In this document: piece by piece, positions 1 to 10,331 of the stretch
How the letters are laid out: each line of letters starts with the position of its first letter
Numbering within the stretch: position 1 is the stretch's first letter
Source of the DNA: Bidens hawaiensis
Taxonomy: Eukaryota > Streptophyta > Magnoliopsida > Asterales > Asteraceae
Reading direction: 5' to 3'
Assembly: GCA_021521415.1 (NCBI GenBank)
Contig: JAIQDT010001934.1
Location: 372,001-436,000 of the forward strand
Length of the DNA stretch: 64,000 bases
Position numbers and translations under genes: made by a program
The notes under the pieces: model-generated
Seen by the model: the letters and a program-made list of their open reading frames with translations, nothing else
What the model was told of the DNA's origin: nothing
The model's database searches: none

Positions 1-52
1 AGCATCTGTATTGTAAGCAACCGAAATTCTCTTTGTTTTGATGAGTTAATTC

Positions 53-578
53 TCACATGATAGAGCAAGCTGAGGGATCGTCGTTATAGCGGCCTTCGTA
101 TACATGATACGGCACACACATGGGCGGTTGTGTCTGACTCGCAACAGCACTGGCAGGAGCAGCCGGTTTCTTCTCCTCTACCGAACCAACACTAACCAGC
201 TCAGTGTAACCTAAACTTTTCCTTAACAACGTTGCTAATGCAACTGAGTCAATTCCTTCACCGGTTAATGCAATCTGATCTTTATTTGAACCAACGAAAG
301 ACATCGATTCCACACCTGTTTAGCCATTCGCAAATCTTGACTAGTTAACTTTTCAGATTATTTAAATCTAAACTAATATGTAAGGAAAATTAAGTAATAT
401 GTTTTGAACAACTTACCCGGGACACCAACAGCGATCTTCAGAGCCTTACGGCTTTTCTTCTCGTTGTTCACCGCCATCTTCACAACAATCTTTTGCTGCA
501 TAAGCAATCAGTGTACAAATTGAGGTCAAGAATGTTATAACCAAATTGAATAACTGAATAGGTTTCTACCTTGGCCAT
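53..578 (-). CDS. Heavy-metal-associated isoprenylated plant protein (HIPP-like), copy A
   Basis: Three exons are read on the - strand: 570-578 (Met-Ala-Lys), 417-495 and 53-315. The introns begin GTAGAA and GTAAGT and end GCAG and ACAG. The product is 116 residues. The N-terminal half is a ferredoxin-like HMA domain (KIVVKM, then KSRKALKIAVGVPGVES) that lacks the metal-binding MxCxxC motif. A short proline/alanine linker follows, and the last four residues are CSIM, a CaaX prenylation box, so a lipid-anchored membrane-associated protein is expected. HIPPs of this CxxC-less type occur as tandem families in plants and some are pathogen-effector targets (family knowledge). The neighbour at 2295-2850 is a tandem paralogue. 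Splicing is my reconstruction from sequence. Confidence 0.87.
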
Positions 579-678
579 TTCTATGAACTTGATGATGATC
601 TGATGCTAACACGTGTGTGTTTTAGATCGACTTGCTCACTCGAGTTATGAGGACTTGAAGAACGTTAAGAATATCCAG

Positions 679-687
679 TATTTATAG
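679..687 (-). promoter_or_regulatory. TATA box of HIPP-like copy A
   Basis: CTATAAATA on the - strand lies about 100 bp upstream of the ATG at 576-578. The same motif and surroundings recur upstream of copy B (2975-2983), which supports a shared promoter. Confidence 0.6.
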
Positions 688-2294
688 ATGAATCCATGGC
701 GTGGAGGCCATCCTAATGGAAAGCTTAACCAACGCGTAATACATATTATAACTAATCATTATACTTTATAAAAAGCTGAAGCATATTAGTTATAATTTAT
801 AGTATATGAATCGTACATTCATATTTAAAAAAAATTACATTAAAATATTTTGTTTGCCTTGGCATTACCTTTTTTGAATTCTTTATTATTAACCCCAGGA
901 CTTTCATAATTAAACTTTATAAAAGTTTGATTGACCAAAAAGTTTGTGAATTTATCATTGACCCTTAAGACCTTTCTTTTCTGGCTTCTTTTCCTATAAT
1001 AAGTGTTATATGGATTAAACTAATCCACTATTTTATTGGTCTAGTAAACCCACTCATATTTGTTCTAACTACAAACTGCCCAAGTTACATAATTTGGTCA
1101 TGCTTTTATCACTGGAATAAGTTGTAAAACGCTTATAATGACTGCACACACATACACACATATATATACACACGTAAATTTTTGATATTTGAAACTTCCA
1201 TTATTTAGTTTGCGTAAAATAATGAGAGGAGATATATAACAATTTTCCTTTTTTTGGAAAGACTGTTCATAGTTTTGATGATATTGACCACCACTTTGAA
1301 AGGTTGATAAGGTGTTACCATAATCAATTATTTTTTGAGATATAAACTTACCTAAAATCACATAATATTAAGTCTGTTAGCTAAAACCACTTATTTATTT
1401 GCAAACCCACCAATTTCAGAAAAAAAAACATATATACTATAAAGGAAACGATTGTTGAACGATTTGAATGTGATTATGATGATTACGAAGTGGTGACGGT
1501 GATTCCTTTCATATATGGGCGCCAATGATGTTTTGGCAACCACAGCGTCGGTTTAACAAGGGGGTTCAACTTTGCGACACATCACTTAGTTTTTATTTGC
1601 TAAATTACAAGTTTTGCCCAAACTACCTATTGATTACATTCTAGGCTAAGTGAGTTTTCTAACAAAGTAACTAATCCCTAATGAATTAGCGAGATTGGGA
1701 TTAACTAACACAATTGAGCTATGATACAATTCTACCAACGCTCCTAATTCATGGAGCAACTCAAACTATGTTCTCATGCATGCACCATGGTAGTGTTAAT
1801 TTCAGTTTGCTTTGTTTGATTAAATTATTTCCCAATTCTAGGTAATGTGTCTTATTATTAGGAGAGTTGGTAGTTTCCTTAATTTGATTAGCCTATAAAT
1901 GGTTTGTTTGATTAAAATTCAAGGTAACGAAAATACAGTAAATTGGAAGCAAGGTGTCGTTCACTTCTCTGATATATCGGGAGTGTTTGGTTAATACATA
2001 AGGCAGAATCTTGAGATTGACCATCTTAAATCGGTCTCTAACACTTTAATAAACTAGTTTTATCCCGGAATATTAGGTTGGGTTTCCTCGAACATGCTGG
2101 AAAACAAAATTTGAAATGACATTTCCAAAGGAAAGTAAGAGTAATAAATAAAGTTAATTGTGTTACATCACAATATTGACATGAAGCCTCATTTTATGTT
2201 TATGCAGACAAAATTATGTTACAATTACACAAATTCCGAATCAAATTACTTATAATAAGCTGGTTTGATCTCTCGTTGTATCAGTTGATGAATC
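688..2294. other. Intergenic, upstream of copy A
   Basis: AT-rich spacer without a supported gene. A CA/TA microsatellite lies at about 1143-1175. The stretch at about 960-1050 (containing TTTCTTTTCTGGC and TATTGGTCTAG) and that at about 1541-1670 resemble 3170-3250 and 3521-3630, showing that the HIPP duplication carried 1 kb or more of upstream DNA. An open stretch at 1098-1361 has no recognisable content. Confidence 0.6.
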
Positions 2295-2850
2295 TCACAT
2301 GATTGTGCAAGAGGGATCGTTGTTATAGGGGCCTTCGTATACATGATACGGCACACTGTAGTTATAATGGTGAGTATAAATTGGTGGCAACACGGGCGCT
2401 TGTGTCTGACCTGTGGCAGCACTGGCAGGAGCAACAGGTTTCTTCTCCTCTACCGAACCAACACTAACAAGCTCAGCGTAACCTACACTTTTCCTTAACA
2501 ACGTTGCTAATTCAACTGAGTCGATTTTCTCACCGGTCAATGCAATCTGATCTTTATCTGAACCAACGAAAGACACCGATTCCACACCTGTTTAGCCATT
2601 CACAAATCATGTCTAGTTAATTTTTCGGATGATTTAAATCTCACCTTATGTAAAGGAAGAATAAGTAATATGTTTTGAACATCTTACCCGGGACACCAAC
2701 AGCGATCTTCAGAGCCTTACGGCTTTTCTTCTCGTTGTTCATTGCCATCTTCACAACAATCTTTTGCTGCATAAGCAATCAATTGTACAAATTGAGGTCA
2801 AGAATGTTATAACCAAATTGAATAACTGAACAAGTTTCTACCTTGGCCAT
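2295..2850 (-). CDS. Heavy-metal-associated isoprenylated plant protein (HIPP-like), copy B
   Basis: The exon plan is the same as in copy A: 2842-2850, 2688-2766 and 2295-2587, with identical splice phases, giving 126 residues. The HMA core is nearly the same and again has no CxxC. The linker is longer than in copy A, with an extra proline/tyrosine/histidine stretch (PPIYTHHYNYSVPYH), and the protein ends CTIM, a CaaX box. Its counterpart in unit 2 (37373-37928) has an identical last exon at protein level. It is a tandem paralogue of copy A. Its role is not readable from sequence beyond that of a prenylated HMA protein. Confidence 0.87.
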
Positions 2851-2974
2851 TTCTATGAAAATTAATGATGATCTGATGCTAACAAATTTGTGTTTTGGAT
2901 TGACTCGTTCTCTCGTGTTATGAGGACTTGGAGAAGGTGTTAAAAGAATGAGCAAGAATGTTAAGAATCTCAGG

Positions 2975-2983
2975 TATTTATAG
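2975..2983 (-). promoter_or_regulatory. TATA box of HIPP-like copy B
   Basis: CTATAAATA on the - strand, about 125 bp upstream of the ATG at 2848-2850. It sits in the same context as in copy A, followed by sequence shared between the two promoters. Confidence 0.6.
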
Positions 2984-3654
2984 ATGAATCCATGGCGTGG
3001 AGGCTATTCAACTGGAAAGCTTTAACCAACGCGTAACAAATATAAAATTGTATATTCAACTTTATAAAAAGCTCAAGCATATAATTAATATACTTTGTTA
3101 CCCTTTTTGAGTTCTTTATTATTAACAAACGACTCACATCAACTTTACAAAGAATTTTGGGAGAACTTTCTTTTCTGGCGTCTTTTCCTTATATAAAATA
3201 ATAACCAAATCTCAATATTGGTCTAGAAGACCTACCATATATATATATCACTTATCACATTAAATGATAAGTGGTCATGTAGAGCACGAGCACAAAGTAA
3301 AAACAGATAGAATTATCACCTACGTGAAGGATTGCCAAACAATATCATACTATACAACTTTTAAGGAAGATTATGAATTGATATTTATTCGAGAGCTACA
3401 CGAGTTAAATTGCGTCTAATTTAATCTAACGCTCACATTGGATGATCGACACGAAAATGAAATTAAATATAAAGTGTTGACCATTGAGGCCTCTTATAGG
3501 AGCTGGTACCATCGCGTGGGTTCAATAACGGGATGTGACACATCTTTTAATTTGTCTTCGTTAAGTTACAACTTTTGAACGAACTACCTATTATTATATT
3601 CTAAGCACTGACTATGCTAATAAGTTATCTAAGTTTATGATTAAACTTCAATAC
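2984..3654. other. Intergenic, upstream of copy B
   Basis: AT-rich spacer. About 3170-3303 and 3521-3630 are related to the upstream region of copy A, and the first of these also to 8850-8926. No gene is recognisable. Confidence 0.5.
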
Positions 3655-3694
3655 GGACAAAAGCGATAGCTGGATTCCAAACTATCGACATAAT
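3655..3694 (-). pseudogene. NAC first-exon fragment
   Basis: About 40 bp on the - strand read YVDSLESSYRFCPY. This is a close match to residues 18-31 of the neighbouring NAC gene (YADSLEPGYCFCPT, 5361-5402), and the nucleotides agree almost base for base. Similarity stops abruptly on both sides, so this is a scrap left by a local partial duplication. The adjoining 3695-3885 is open in two frames, but I recognise no family there. Confidence 0.65.
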
Positions 3695-4040
3695 GCTTTG
3701 GGTGCGGTTTGGATTGCAAGCAACGTCTTGAAACACAAAGGCTTGTTTAGCCACATTACGTGACCATGAGGATACTTCCCACACATTAGGCTTCCCACTT
3801 TCCTTATTGCTAAACGAACAATATGTAGGGAAGGCTCCCAAGTAAAAAAGCATAAAATAACAAGAAAATCAAATATTCCACCCATCTGAAGAGAAACATT
3901 CTAAGGAATTGAAATAGATCAACACATATTAAAAAAGTATTTATGACATAGGTATATCAACAAATTAGATGCTGGTTATGCAAATACATTTTCAAAATGA
4001 AGAAATACGTTTGGACAAATGATATCTTAAAACATGTTCA

Positions 4041-4163
4041 TCAAGAAACCCCAATATCTTGATCAAGGCCGAAGTATGGCTGTGTCTCGGAAGACGGATC
4101 TTCATTAGTACTATCTGGCCAAGTCACTAGAGTTGGATCTTCATGCGGAAAGTCTGTCAAGAA
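4041..4163 (-). other. Open frame downstream of the NAC stop codon
   Basis: Past the TGA at 4164-4166 the same frame stays open for 40 codons and ends in TGA at 4041-4043. The composition continues that of the acidic, proline-rich C-terminus (for example DFPHEDPTLVTWPDS, compare DDPTDPMTWVNN upstream). The TGA may therefore be a late nonsense mutation in an originally longer protein. It is shared by both units, so it predates the duplication. Confidence 0.45.
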
Positions 4164-5453
4164 TCACGGAGGTAGATCTTCGAAAAAGTTGTTTACCCAA
4201 GTCATTGGATCAGTAGGGTCATCAAGGCTGTCTGTTGAAGTCGGTGTATATGGATCCGTTCCCATCGTGTTATCACCACCGTTGTTGTCCGAATAAGGCC
4301 CAGCGTGTTCTCTTGCAAATTGTTGAACAAAAGTTTCAACTGCTCTACCTGACCTCCTAAGGTTAGAGTTTATTCTCATGTGCATAATGTTGTCAACAGG
4401 TTGCTGTGATGGCTTAGGAGGAAATGGCCGACGACTCCCATCAATGTTGTTAACTGGTTGCGGTAAAGTTTGAGGAGGAAATGGCTGATCACACCCATCA
4501 ATGTTGTTAAGTGATTGCTGATACGTTGTAGACATAAACCTCACTGGTGTAGCAATCTCAACATCTATTGTCGAGTCTGGGAAGTGTTCTGGTCCATTAG
4601 GTAAATTACCTGCCGATACTCTTCGTTTTCTAGTTGGAGGTTCATCATCAATTTGGTTTTGTTCTTGATTCCGTCTGTTCTGAATTTTTCTGGACTGTTT
4701 ATTGTTATCAGTTAGGATCATCACCGGCGCCTTCTTGTAAACTTCGCACAACACACAATCACTTAGCTACAAAAACAAGGAAAGTTGGCCATGCTAGAAT
4801 CATATGACGGACATGTTAAGAAATTACACACGTATACATACCTTGTTTCCATCGCTTCCGATAGGGAGATTCGGATCATTGGTGGTATACTCATGCATTA
4901 GCCATGACGTCTTTTTCCCCTTGTCATCATAATAAGCTAAACTTCTTTTACTTCCAACCGCTTCTCTCGCTTTATTATAAACCGTTGTATATCTCTGTGA
5001 TGCTTTCCAAGATCCAAAGTTCTTGGTTTTTCTGTTAGGTAAGTCCCCTTTTGGATATTTTCTATCTCTAGATGTCAGAAAGTACCACTTGTTTTCGTGC
5101 GATAAGTATCGTTCTGTCATCAAGAAAACATTCAAATTAATTGTGTTAAAAGAAAAAAAATACAAAACAAGAAACGATCAAGATTAATTATACTCTTATT
5201 TAAGGTCATATGTACATGTTAATTAAAGGGTGGGAAGTTGTTACTAACCAGACAGTTCTTGGGGATGGTAGTCGTAAAGATTGACCTCGTGTAACCGGCA
5301 CTTAGGGTGGTTTCCAGTTTGTATCTTCTTTTTCAAATAGTGGACGATGAGATCGTAGTCCGTCGGACAAAAGCAATAGCCGGGTTCCAGACTATCGGCA
5401 TAATCAGGCTCTTCTTGTCTACTAGATCGAATGATTTGTTGTTCACCGTCCAT
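4164..5453 (-). CDS. NAC-domain transcription factor, divergent
   Basis: Exons 5249-5453, 4842-5113 and 4164-4766 join in phase to 359 residues. The NAC domain starts near residue 22: EPGYCFCPTDYDL stands where the usual form is PPGFRFHPTDEEL, followed by HEVNLYDYHPQELS, WYFLTSRDRKYPKG, GSWKAS, KTSWLMHEY and, at the start of exon 3, LSDCVLCEVYKK (usual DWVLC). Exon boundaries match the standard NAC gene plan. The C-terminal 200 residues are basic, then proline/glutamine-rich, as in an activation region, and carry a repeated motif (NNIDG with PFPP). Several normally fixed residues have changed, so DNA binding may be altered. The unit-2 copy has an early stop. A possible lost C-terminal tail is listed separately. 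Confidence 0.82.
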
Positions 5454-5512
5454 TTAGATTGATCTGGGTGACAAAAATTTTGATGAGACTTAGAATGAAT
5501 AAGGGGAAAAGA

Positions 5513-5520
5513 TTATATAA
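5513..5520 (-). promoter_or_regulatory. TATA box of the NAC gene
   Basis: TTATATAA about 60 bp upstream of the NAC ATG. The distance is short but usable. Confidence 0.45.
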
Positions 5521-5746
5521 GTAGTGTCATGAAAAAATTGACTTTTAATTACTGGATTTCGTTATTCACAGCCAAAGTCTCGCTTATTGTCGTTCTAAGG
5601 GTTTTGGGTAATATAAGATAGTCGGTGTTTGTATTTTAAAATTTTAAATGTCATATTATGCAAGGAAGTAGCGATATGTGCAAGTGATATAGTTTATTTT
5701 TAATGAGATTTGAGTATTCTGTTCCTGGAGATATCATTTTTAGATA

Positions 5747-6304
5747 GAGTTAAGTGCCATTTTAGTGCCTGTGGTTTGGCCAACTACGTAACTTTAGTAC
5801 CTATTCTTTATTTTGTGCAAATGGCTACCTCAGTTTCAAAAAACTTGCATTTTTAGTACTTTTTTCTAACCCCGTCTATTTTTCCGTTAAGTTAGGGATA
5901 ATTTGGTAACTTCGTTATTTTCTTTTCTTTTAAATGCTTATATCTTGTAAATCCTAAATCTCCAAATCATAACATTAAAATTCAAACCCTAAATCCCCAA
6001 ATATCGTAAAAATTTAAACCCTATGATGATATGGAGAAAGGGTTTGGGGATTTAGGATTTGGATTTTGATGTTATGATTTCGGGATTTAGGGTTTACAAG
6101 ATATAAGCGTTTAAAAGAAAAGAAAAAGACAAAGAAAATAACGAAGTTACCAAATTATCTCTCACTTAACGGAAAAAATAGACGGGGTTAGAAAAGAAGA
6201 ACTAAAAATGCAAGAAACTGAGGTAGCCATTTGCACAAAATAAATAATATGTATTAAAGTTGCGTAGTTGGCCAAACCACAGGTACTAAACCGGTACTTA
6301 ACTC
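5747..6304. mobile_element. Mutator-type MITE with long inverted repeats
   Basis: A 558-bp fold-back element. The two halves are inverted repeats of well over 200 bp: GAGTTAAGTGCC at the left against the reverse complement of GGTACTTAACTC at the right, with the arms meeting near 6010. It is flanked by a perfect 9-bp target duplication, TTTTAGATA (5738-5746 and 6305-6313). The 9-bp duplication and long inverted repeats fit a non-autonomous Mutator-like element. There is no coding capacity. It lies in the region upstream of the NAC gene. Confidence 0.85.
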
Positions 6305-6362
6305 TTTTAGATAACATGATTTAATTTAGATTCTAACTAGTTTTAAAAATGCAAGTGATATA

Positions 6363-6784
6363 TCAAGTCCCGTAATTCAAGTCCCATATCGATAATCAAC
6401 ACACAAACTAAACGAATAACTCGCGTTTATATTAATAATAAAATATGACTCTAAAAACTGATTACAAACCCTCAAACCCTAACTCGGTTTGACTCTTTAA
6501 CTCGGTTACATCTAGATGAACCCTAACTCGGTTACATCTCGTGTGTGCCTCTTGGATGAACCCTAACTCGGTTGCATCTCACACCACCACAATCTATAAT
6601 GTCTAACCATGACATGTTTATATAGACTTAACCTAACTTGTTACCAAAGGCATTACCTATTATAATTACAGTACAATTAGGAAACATAATGTAATTAGGA
6701 AACACAACCAGTTATACCAGCTTGTCAATATTAGTCCCTCAAGTTCACCGACTTGTGACTTAGAGTCTGAAATTACTTCCAACA
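6363..6784 (-). repeat. 3' LTR of Copia-type element
   Basis: Matches 7890-8347 nearly base for base but has about one fewer internal GATGAACCCTAACTCGG unit. Confidence 0.88.
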
Positions 6785-7874
6785 GTCACCCCCTAATTTC
6801 TGACTCTAAATAAGTGGTCATTCAACTCCGAGCATGTCACTTTTGCCCTGTTTGATTTAACCCATGAACTTGACCTTCTCGGTTTTCACAACCATCTTCG
6901 CCTTGATATCCCCGGAACTTTTCTTGATCCATAGATGTGTTCTTCGACTCCCCCGAACTCGACTACCTCTGTGACCCTGTCCCCAACCATTCATTCGGTC
7001 GTATGAAAACGCATAACCACTCCTTTGGTTACGATTCGGTCATCTAATCGAGCAGACAACAATCTTCCTTGATCATCTCCTGTTCCTGAATCAAACCACA
7101 AGCACATCGTTTAAATCTATTGGCCAAACATAACTCGTTTAACCCTTGTAAAATCGAACTCCAAGTTAAACGCGCTTGTCCAACCCCTTGCTCCAGTCCG
7201 TCGGAACAATATGAACAAATCAATTCCGAACAACTTTTCAGAACCGAAATCGCTTGCTCGTAAAATAAAGTATATCAAACCCTGGTTAATACCTAACTCG
7301 TTTAAGCCAATAAAATATGAACATTGAATTGAACCGTCCTGTTCAACACAAATAAAAACCAATAATAATGATCAAACCGTCTTATGTAACCTATAATAAT
7401 AAGTTCAAGCCGTTGAACCAAAAGAAAGAAAATAAAACACCTTTTTTTTCCTTCTTGAACTCCTCGTGAACCAAAAAATAAACTTTTTAAATTTTGTTTT
7501 ATCCTCACGATAGGAAGCAGTAGTCACCACACAAATATTTTGCCCTTTTCACTTCTCACACCTTTAATAATATACTTTAATTACAAAACCATATCACTAT
7601 AGAAACTAGTTTCCGATGCAAGATTTTTTTTTCCCACAGCGGAATCCCGATTAGAAACCCTTTGTTTCTGAGATGTTGCTGAACGAACAACCTAATCGTT
7701 GCGCCGCCGTAACAGTACCCACACCGCTGCTCCTATGTATCGGTACAAACCCAACTTGGTCCGATATTCGCCGATTGATAGCTCCTCTCAAGCCATCAAT
7801 CGCCGCCAATCACTATACCGTTGATCTGCCTAACTGCCGATCAAAGTTAACTCGATTATCGATTTCTTGAACTT

Positions 7875-7886
7875 GGCTCTGATACC
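7875..7886 (-). other. Primer binding site (initiator tRNA-Met type)
   Basis: The - strand reads GGTATCAGAGCC directly inside the 5' LTR, the usual plant primer site for retrotransposon reverse transcription. Confidence 0.8.
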
Positions 7887-7889
7887 GAT

Positions 7890-8347
7890 TCAAGTACTGT
7901 AATTCAAGTCCCTTATCGATAATCAACACACAAATTAAACGAATAACTCGCGTTTATATTAATCAGAAAATATCACTCTAAAAACTGATTACAAACCCTC
8001 AAACCCTAACTCGGTTTGACTCTTGATGAACCCTAACTCGGTTACATCTAGATGAACCCTAACTCGGTTACATATAGATGAACCCTAACTCGGTTACATC
8101 TCGTGTGTGCCTCTTAGATGAACCCTAACTCGGTTGCATCTCACACCACTACAATCTATAATGTCTAACCATGACATGTTTATATAGACTTAACCTAACT
8201 TGTTATCAAAGACATTACCTATTATAATTATAGTACAATTAGGAAACATAATGTAATTAGGAAACACAACCAATTATGACCAACTTGTCAATATTAGTCC
8301 CTAAAATTCACCGACTTGTGACTTAGAGTCTGAAATTACTTCCAACA
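7890..8347 (-). repeat. 5' LTR of Copia-type element
   Basis: 458 bp. It contains four GAACCCTAACTCGG copies and one AAACCCTAACTCGG copy, spaced mostly 23-26 bp apart. Confidence 0.88.
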
Positions 8348-8352
8348 ATATA

Positions 8353-8926
8353 TGTTAAAAAAAATATAAATCACGTTCTATCTGAAATAAATAGACTAAA
8401 TGTACTACAAGTTTATGAAACAAAATTCATACATACAAACATATATATACAAAACTAGAGAAAATTATCAAAATGACTCTTTTGACCCACTAGATTCCAT
8501 GAACTTCCACGGAATTCAAATGTCCCTATAAATTAATATCCTCAAATGGAACAAAGTTTTCGAGAAATAGTAGCGGAAAATTCACTGCTAATGCAAATGC
8601 GTCACTAATACCTTATTGACACCGCCAATCTAAGTTGTCGCCACTAAGGCTTCACTAGAGATTTTGTTGAAAACTTTCTGCCATTCGGGAGACGGAATTT
8701 TTACGTTTTTTACACAACAAAACATGATTAATTTGCACATGTGTTTGAATATGTAAAAGAAACAAAAACGATATTAATTTCTCATTGAAATGGATATTAC
8801 GATATAAAAATTTCTATAAACACGAGATGTACGCGTTGTCGGAGCTCTGGCGTCTTTTCCCATGATTGGTCTAGAAGACTCGCCATAAATAATAAGTGAT
8901 GCAGAGCACGAGCACAAAGTATAAAC
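8353..8926. other. Intergenic with HIPP-promoter remnant
   Basis: No gene is seen. The last 75 bp or so (8850-8926: TGGCGTCTTTTCC, ATTGGTCTAGAAGAC, GAGCACGAGCACAAAGTA) match sequence upstream of HIPP-like copy B at 3177-3303. It is cut off by the LTR at 8927. Confidence 0.6.
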
Positions 8927-9793
8927 TGTTGGGTCAATTGTTGTTTGGCCCAAGTGTAAGGCCCAACCCAAGAATTAGGGTTTTATAATATTTAGTAATG
9001 TCTTGACTAGCAAGTTAGGTTAGCCTGTATAAACCGAGTTATGGTTAGGCATTATAGAGGGTGAACAAGATGTAACCGAGTTAGGGTTCATCTAGATATA
9101 ACCGAGTTAGGGTCTATCAAGAGTCAAACCGAGTTAGGGTTTGAGAAAGTTGTAATAAGTTTTTAGAGTTATATTTTTTGATTAATATAAACGAGGGTTA
9201 TTCGTTTAATTCGTGTGTTGATTATCGATCCGTGACTTGAATTGGTATCAGAGCGGTTACGCTCTTAGAGTTTGTCAATCAAAGTTGTGATTGATAAGGA
9301 GGCAAGACGTAAATCAAAGTCGTGATTGATGCGGAGGGTTTGGTCAAGTACGTGATTGTATGGATTTATTAAAAGGTAAAAAGGAATTTGATGTTTTACT
9401 TTTGTAGCTCTACGATCATAAGGAAAAAAGTGGGAAAACACAAAAGTCAAACACAAGTGTATGTTGCGATTGAAAGAAAAAGAAATATTAAATCAAACAA
9501 GTTGGTTTGATTGGTGAGGAGACAATTTAAGGAAAAAAAAGGTTTTATTTCTTTATTGGTTAAACAAGCACGGTTTGACCACCACCATTGATTGTTTATT
9601 TTATTGAGTTGGACAAGCGGATTTAATTCAGAGTTTTGTTTTGTTTTTTTTTTTTGGTTTGAACGATTTATCTTCTGACCTAAGGATTTGATTTGTTGAA
9701 TCGAACCAGGTGCTCACTAAGAAGATCAAGATGACTGATGCTCACTCGATTAGATGACCAGGATTGCAGCCAAAGGAGTGGTAATGTGTTTTC

Positions 9794-10331
9794 ACAGTGG
9801 CAGATCTAGGAATATTTTTCAATGGGTTCACTGTTCGGGTTGGTATTACGGTTCGGGTCATTCTAACTGCTCGTGTCGCTTCGATGGCTCGATTCAATTC
9901 GACGGTTTCAGGTCGATTCAGTGTACCAAGAATGGGATTTTACTAAAGATCATATTTGTTTCCTCAAATTAATGACCAAAACATTCTTTTAGAAAGGCTA
10001 AGCCTATCTCTCTTTCTATGTAATACATAGCAATCCGATTTGCATGCTAGCTAAGTTGTTGGGCCAAGCATAAGATAGTAAGATACACATACCAATGACT
10101 AAGTAATCAGTTATAAAAAAATTAAAGAATCTACTGCAAGTGGGAATTGAACCCGGGTTCTCACAATAATAAAGCAAGGTTTTTACCATTAAACCATGGT
10201 TCAACTTTGCTTATTTGTTCACTTACAATTTATATGTGGGTTTACTATCATATTTTATATAGGCATTCTATATAAAATCCGAAACTCAGTGGGTTTCTGT
10301 GAACCCATACCCAATTAACTAGATCCGCCCA
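9794..10331. mobile_element. MITE with 9-10-bp target duplication (Mutator-like candidate)
   Basis: A 538-bp insertion within the Copia-like interior. Imperfect terminal inverted repeats (ACAGTGGCAGATCTAG; reverse of right end GGGCGGATCTAG). Flanking duplication ATGTGTTTTC (9784-9793) and ATGCTTTTTC (10331-10340; ATGCGTTTTC in unit 2). The related element at about 7000-7015 supplies the empty site ATGCGTTTTC followed by ATACGACC, which confirms the insertion. Confidence 0.75.
10142..10196 (-). other. tRNA-like pol III A and B boxes inside the MITE
   Basis: On the - strand, TGGTTTAATGG (A box, 10186-10196) and GGGTTCAATTCCC (B box, 10142-10154) lie 31 bp apart, as in a tRNA or tRNA-derived SINE head. 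No proper acceptor stem or anticodon arm forms, so this is not a working tRNA gene. Both units have it. Confidence 0.6.

Larger units (their letters stand above)
6363..8347 (-). mobile_element. Non-autonomous Copia-type LTR element
   Basis: 1985 bp on the - strand: 5' LTR 7890-8347, tRNA-Met-type primer site 7875-7886, polypurine tract next to the 3' LTR (AGGGGGTGAC on the - strand), and 3' LTR 6363-6784. A 5-bp target duplication ATATA lies at 6358-6362 and 8348-8352. LTRs read TGTTGG to CTTGA. The 1.1-kb interior has no gag or pol, so it must be mobilised in trans. The LTRs contain a short tandem motif with telomere-like AACCCTAA. A related element lies at 8927. Confidence 0.88.

Noticed and set aside
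1098..1361. 87-codon frame on the - strand
   Set aside because: Runs through a CA/TA microsatellite. Broken in unit 2 by a single-base deletion.
3641..3885. Two overlapping - strand frames as a real gene
   Set aside because: No recognised family. Only the 40-bp NAC-related end is supported.
6470..6600. Interstitial telomere repeat
   Set aside because: AACCCTAA occurs only once per 23-26-bp unit, not as consecutive 7-bp TTTAGGG repeats. It belongs to the LTR.
7117..7508. Overlapping frames on the - strand inside the Copia-type element
   Set aside because: No gag or pol similarity, and the two frames disagree between units.
10142..10206. A tRNA gene on the - strand
   Set aside because: A and B boxes match, but no acceptor stem pairs and no proper anticodon arm forms.
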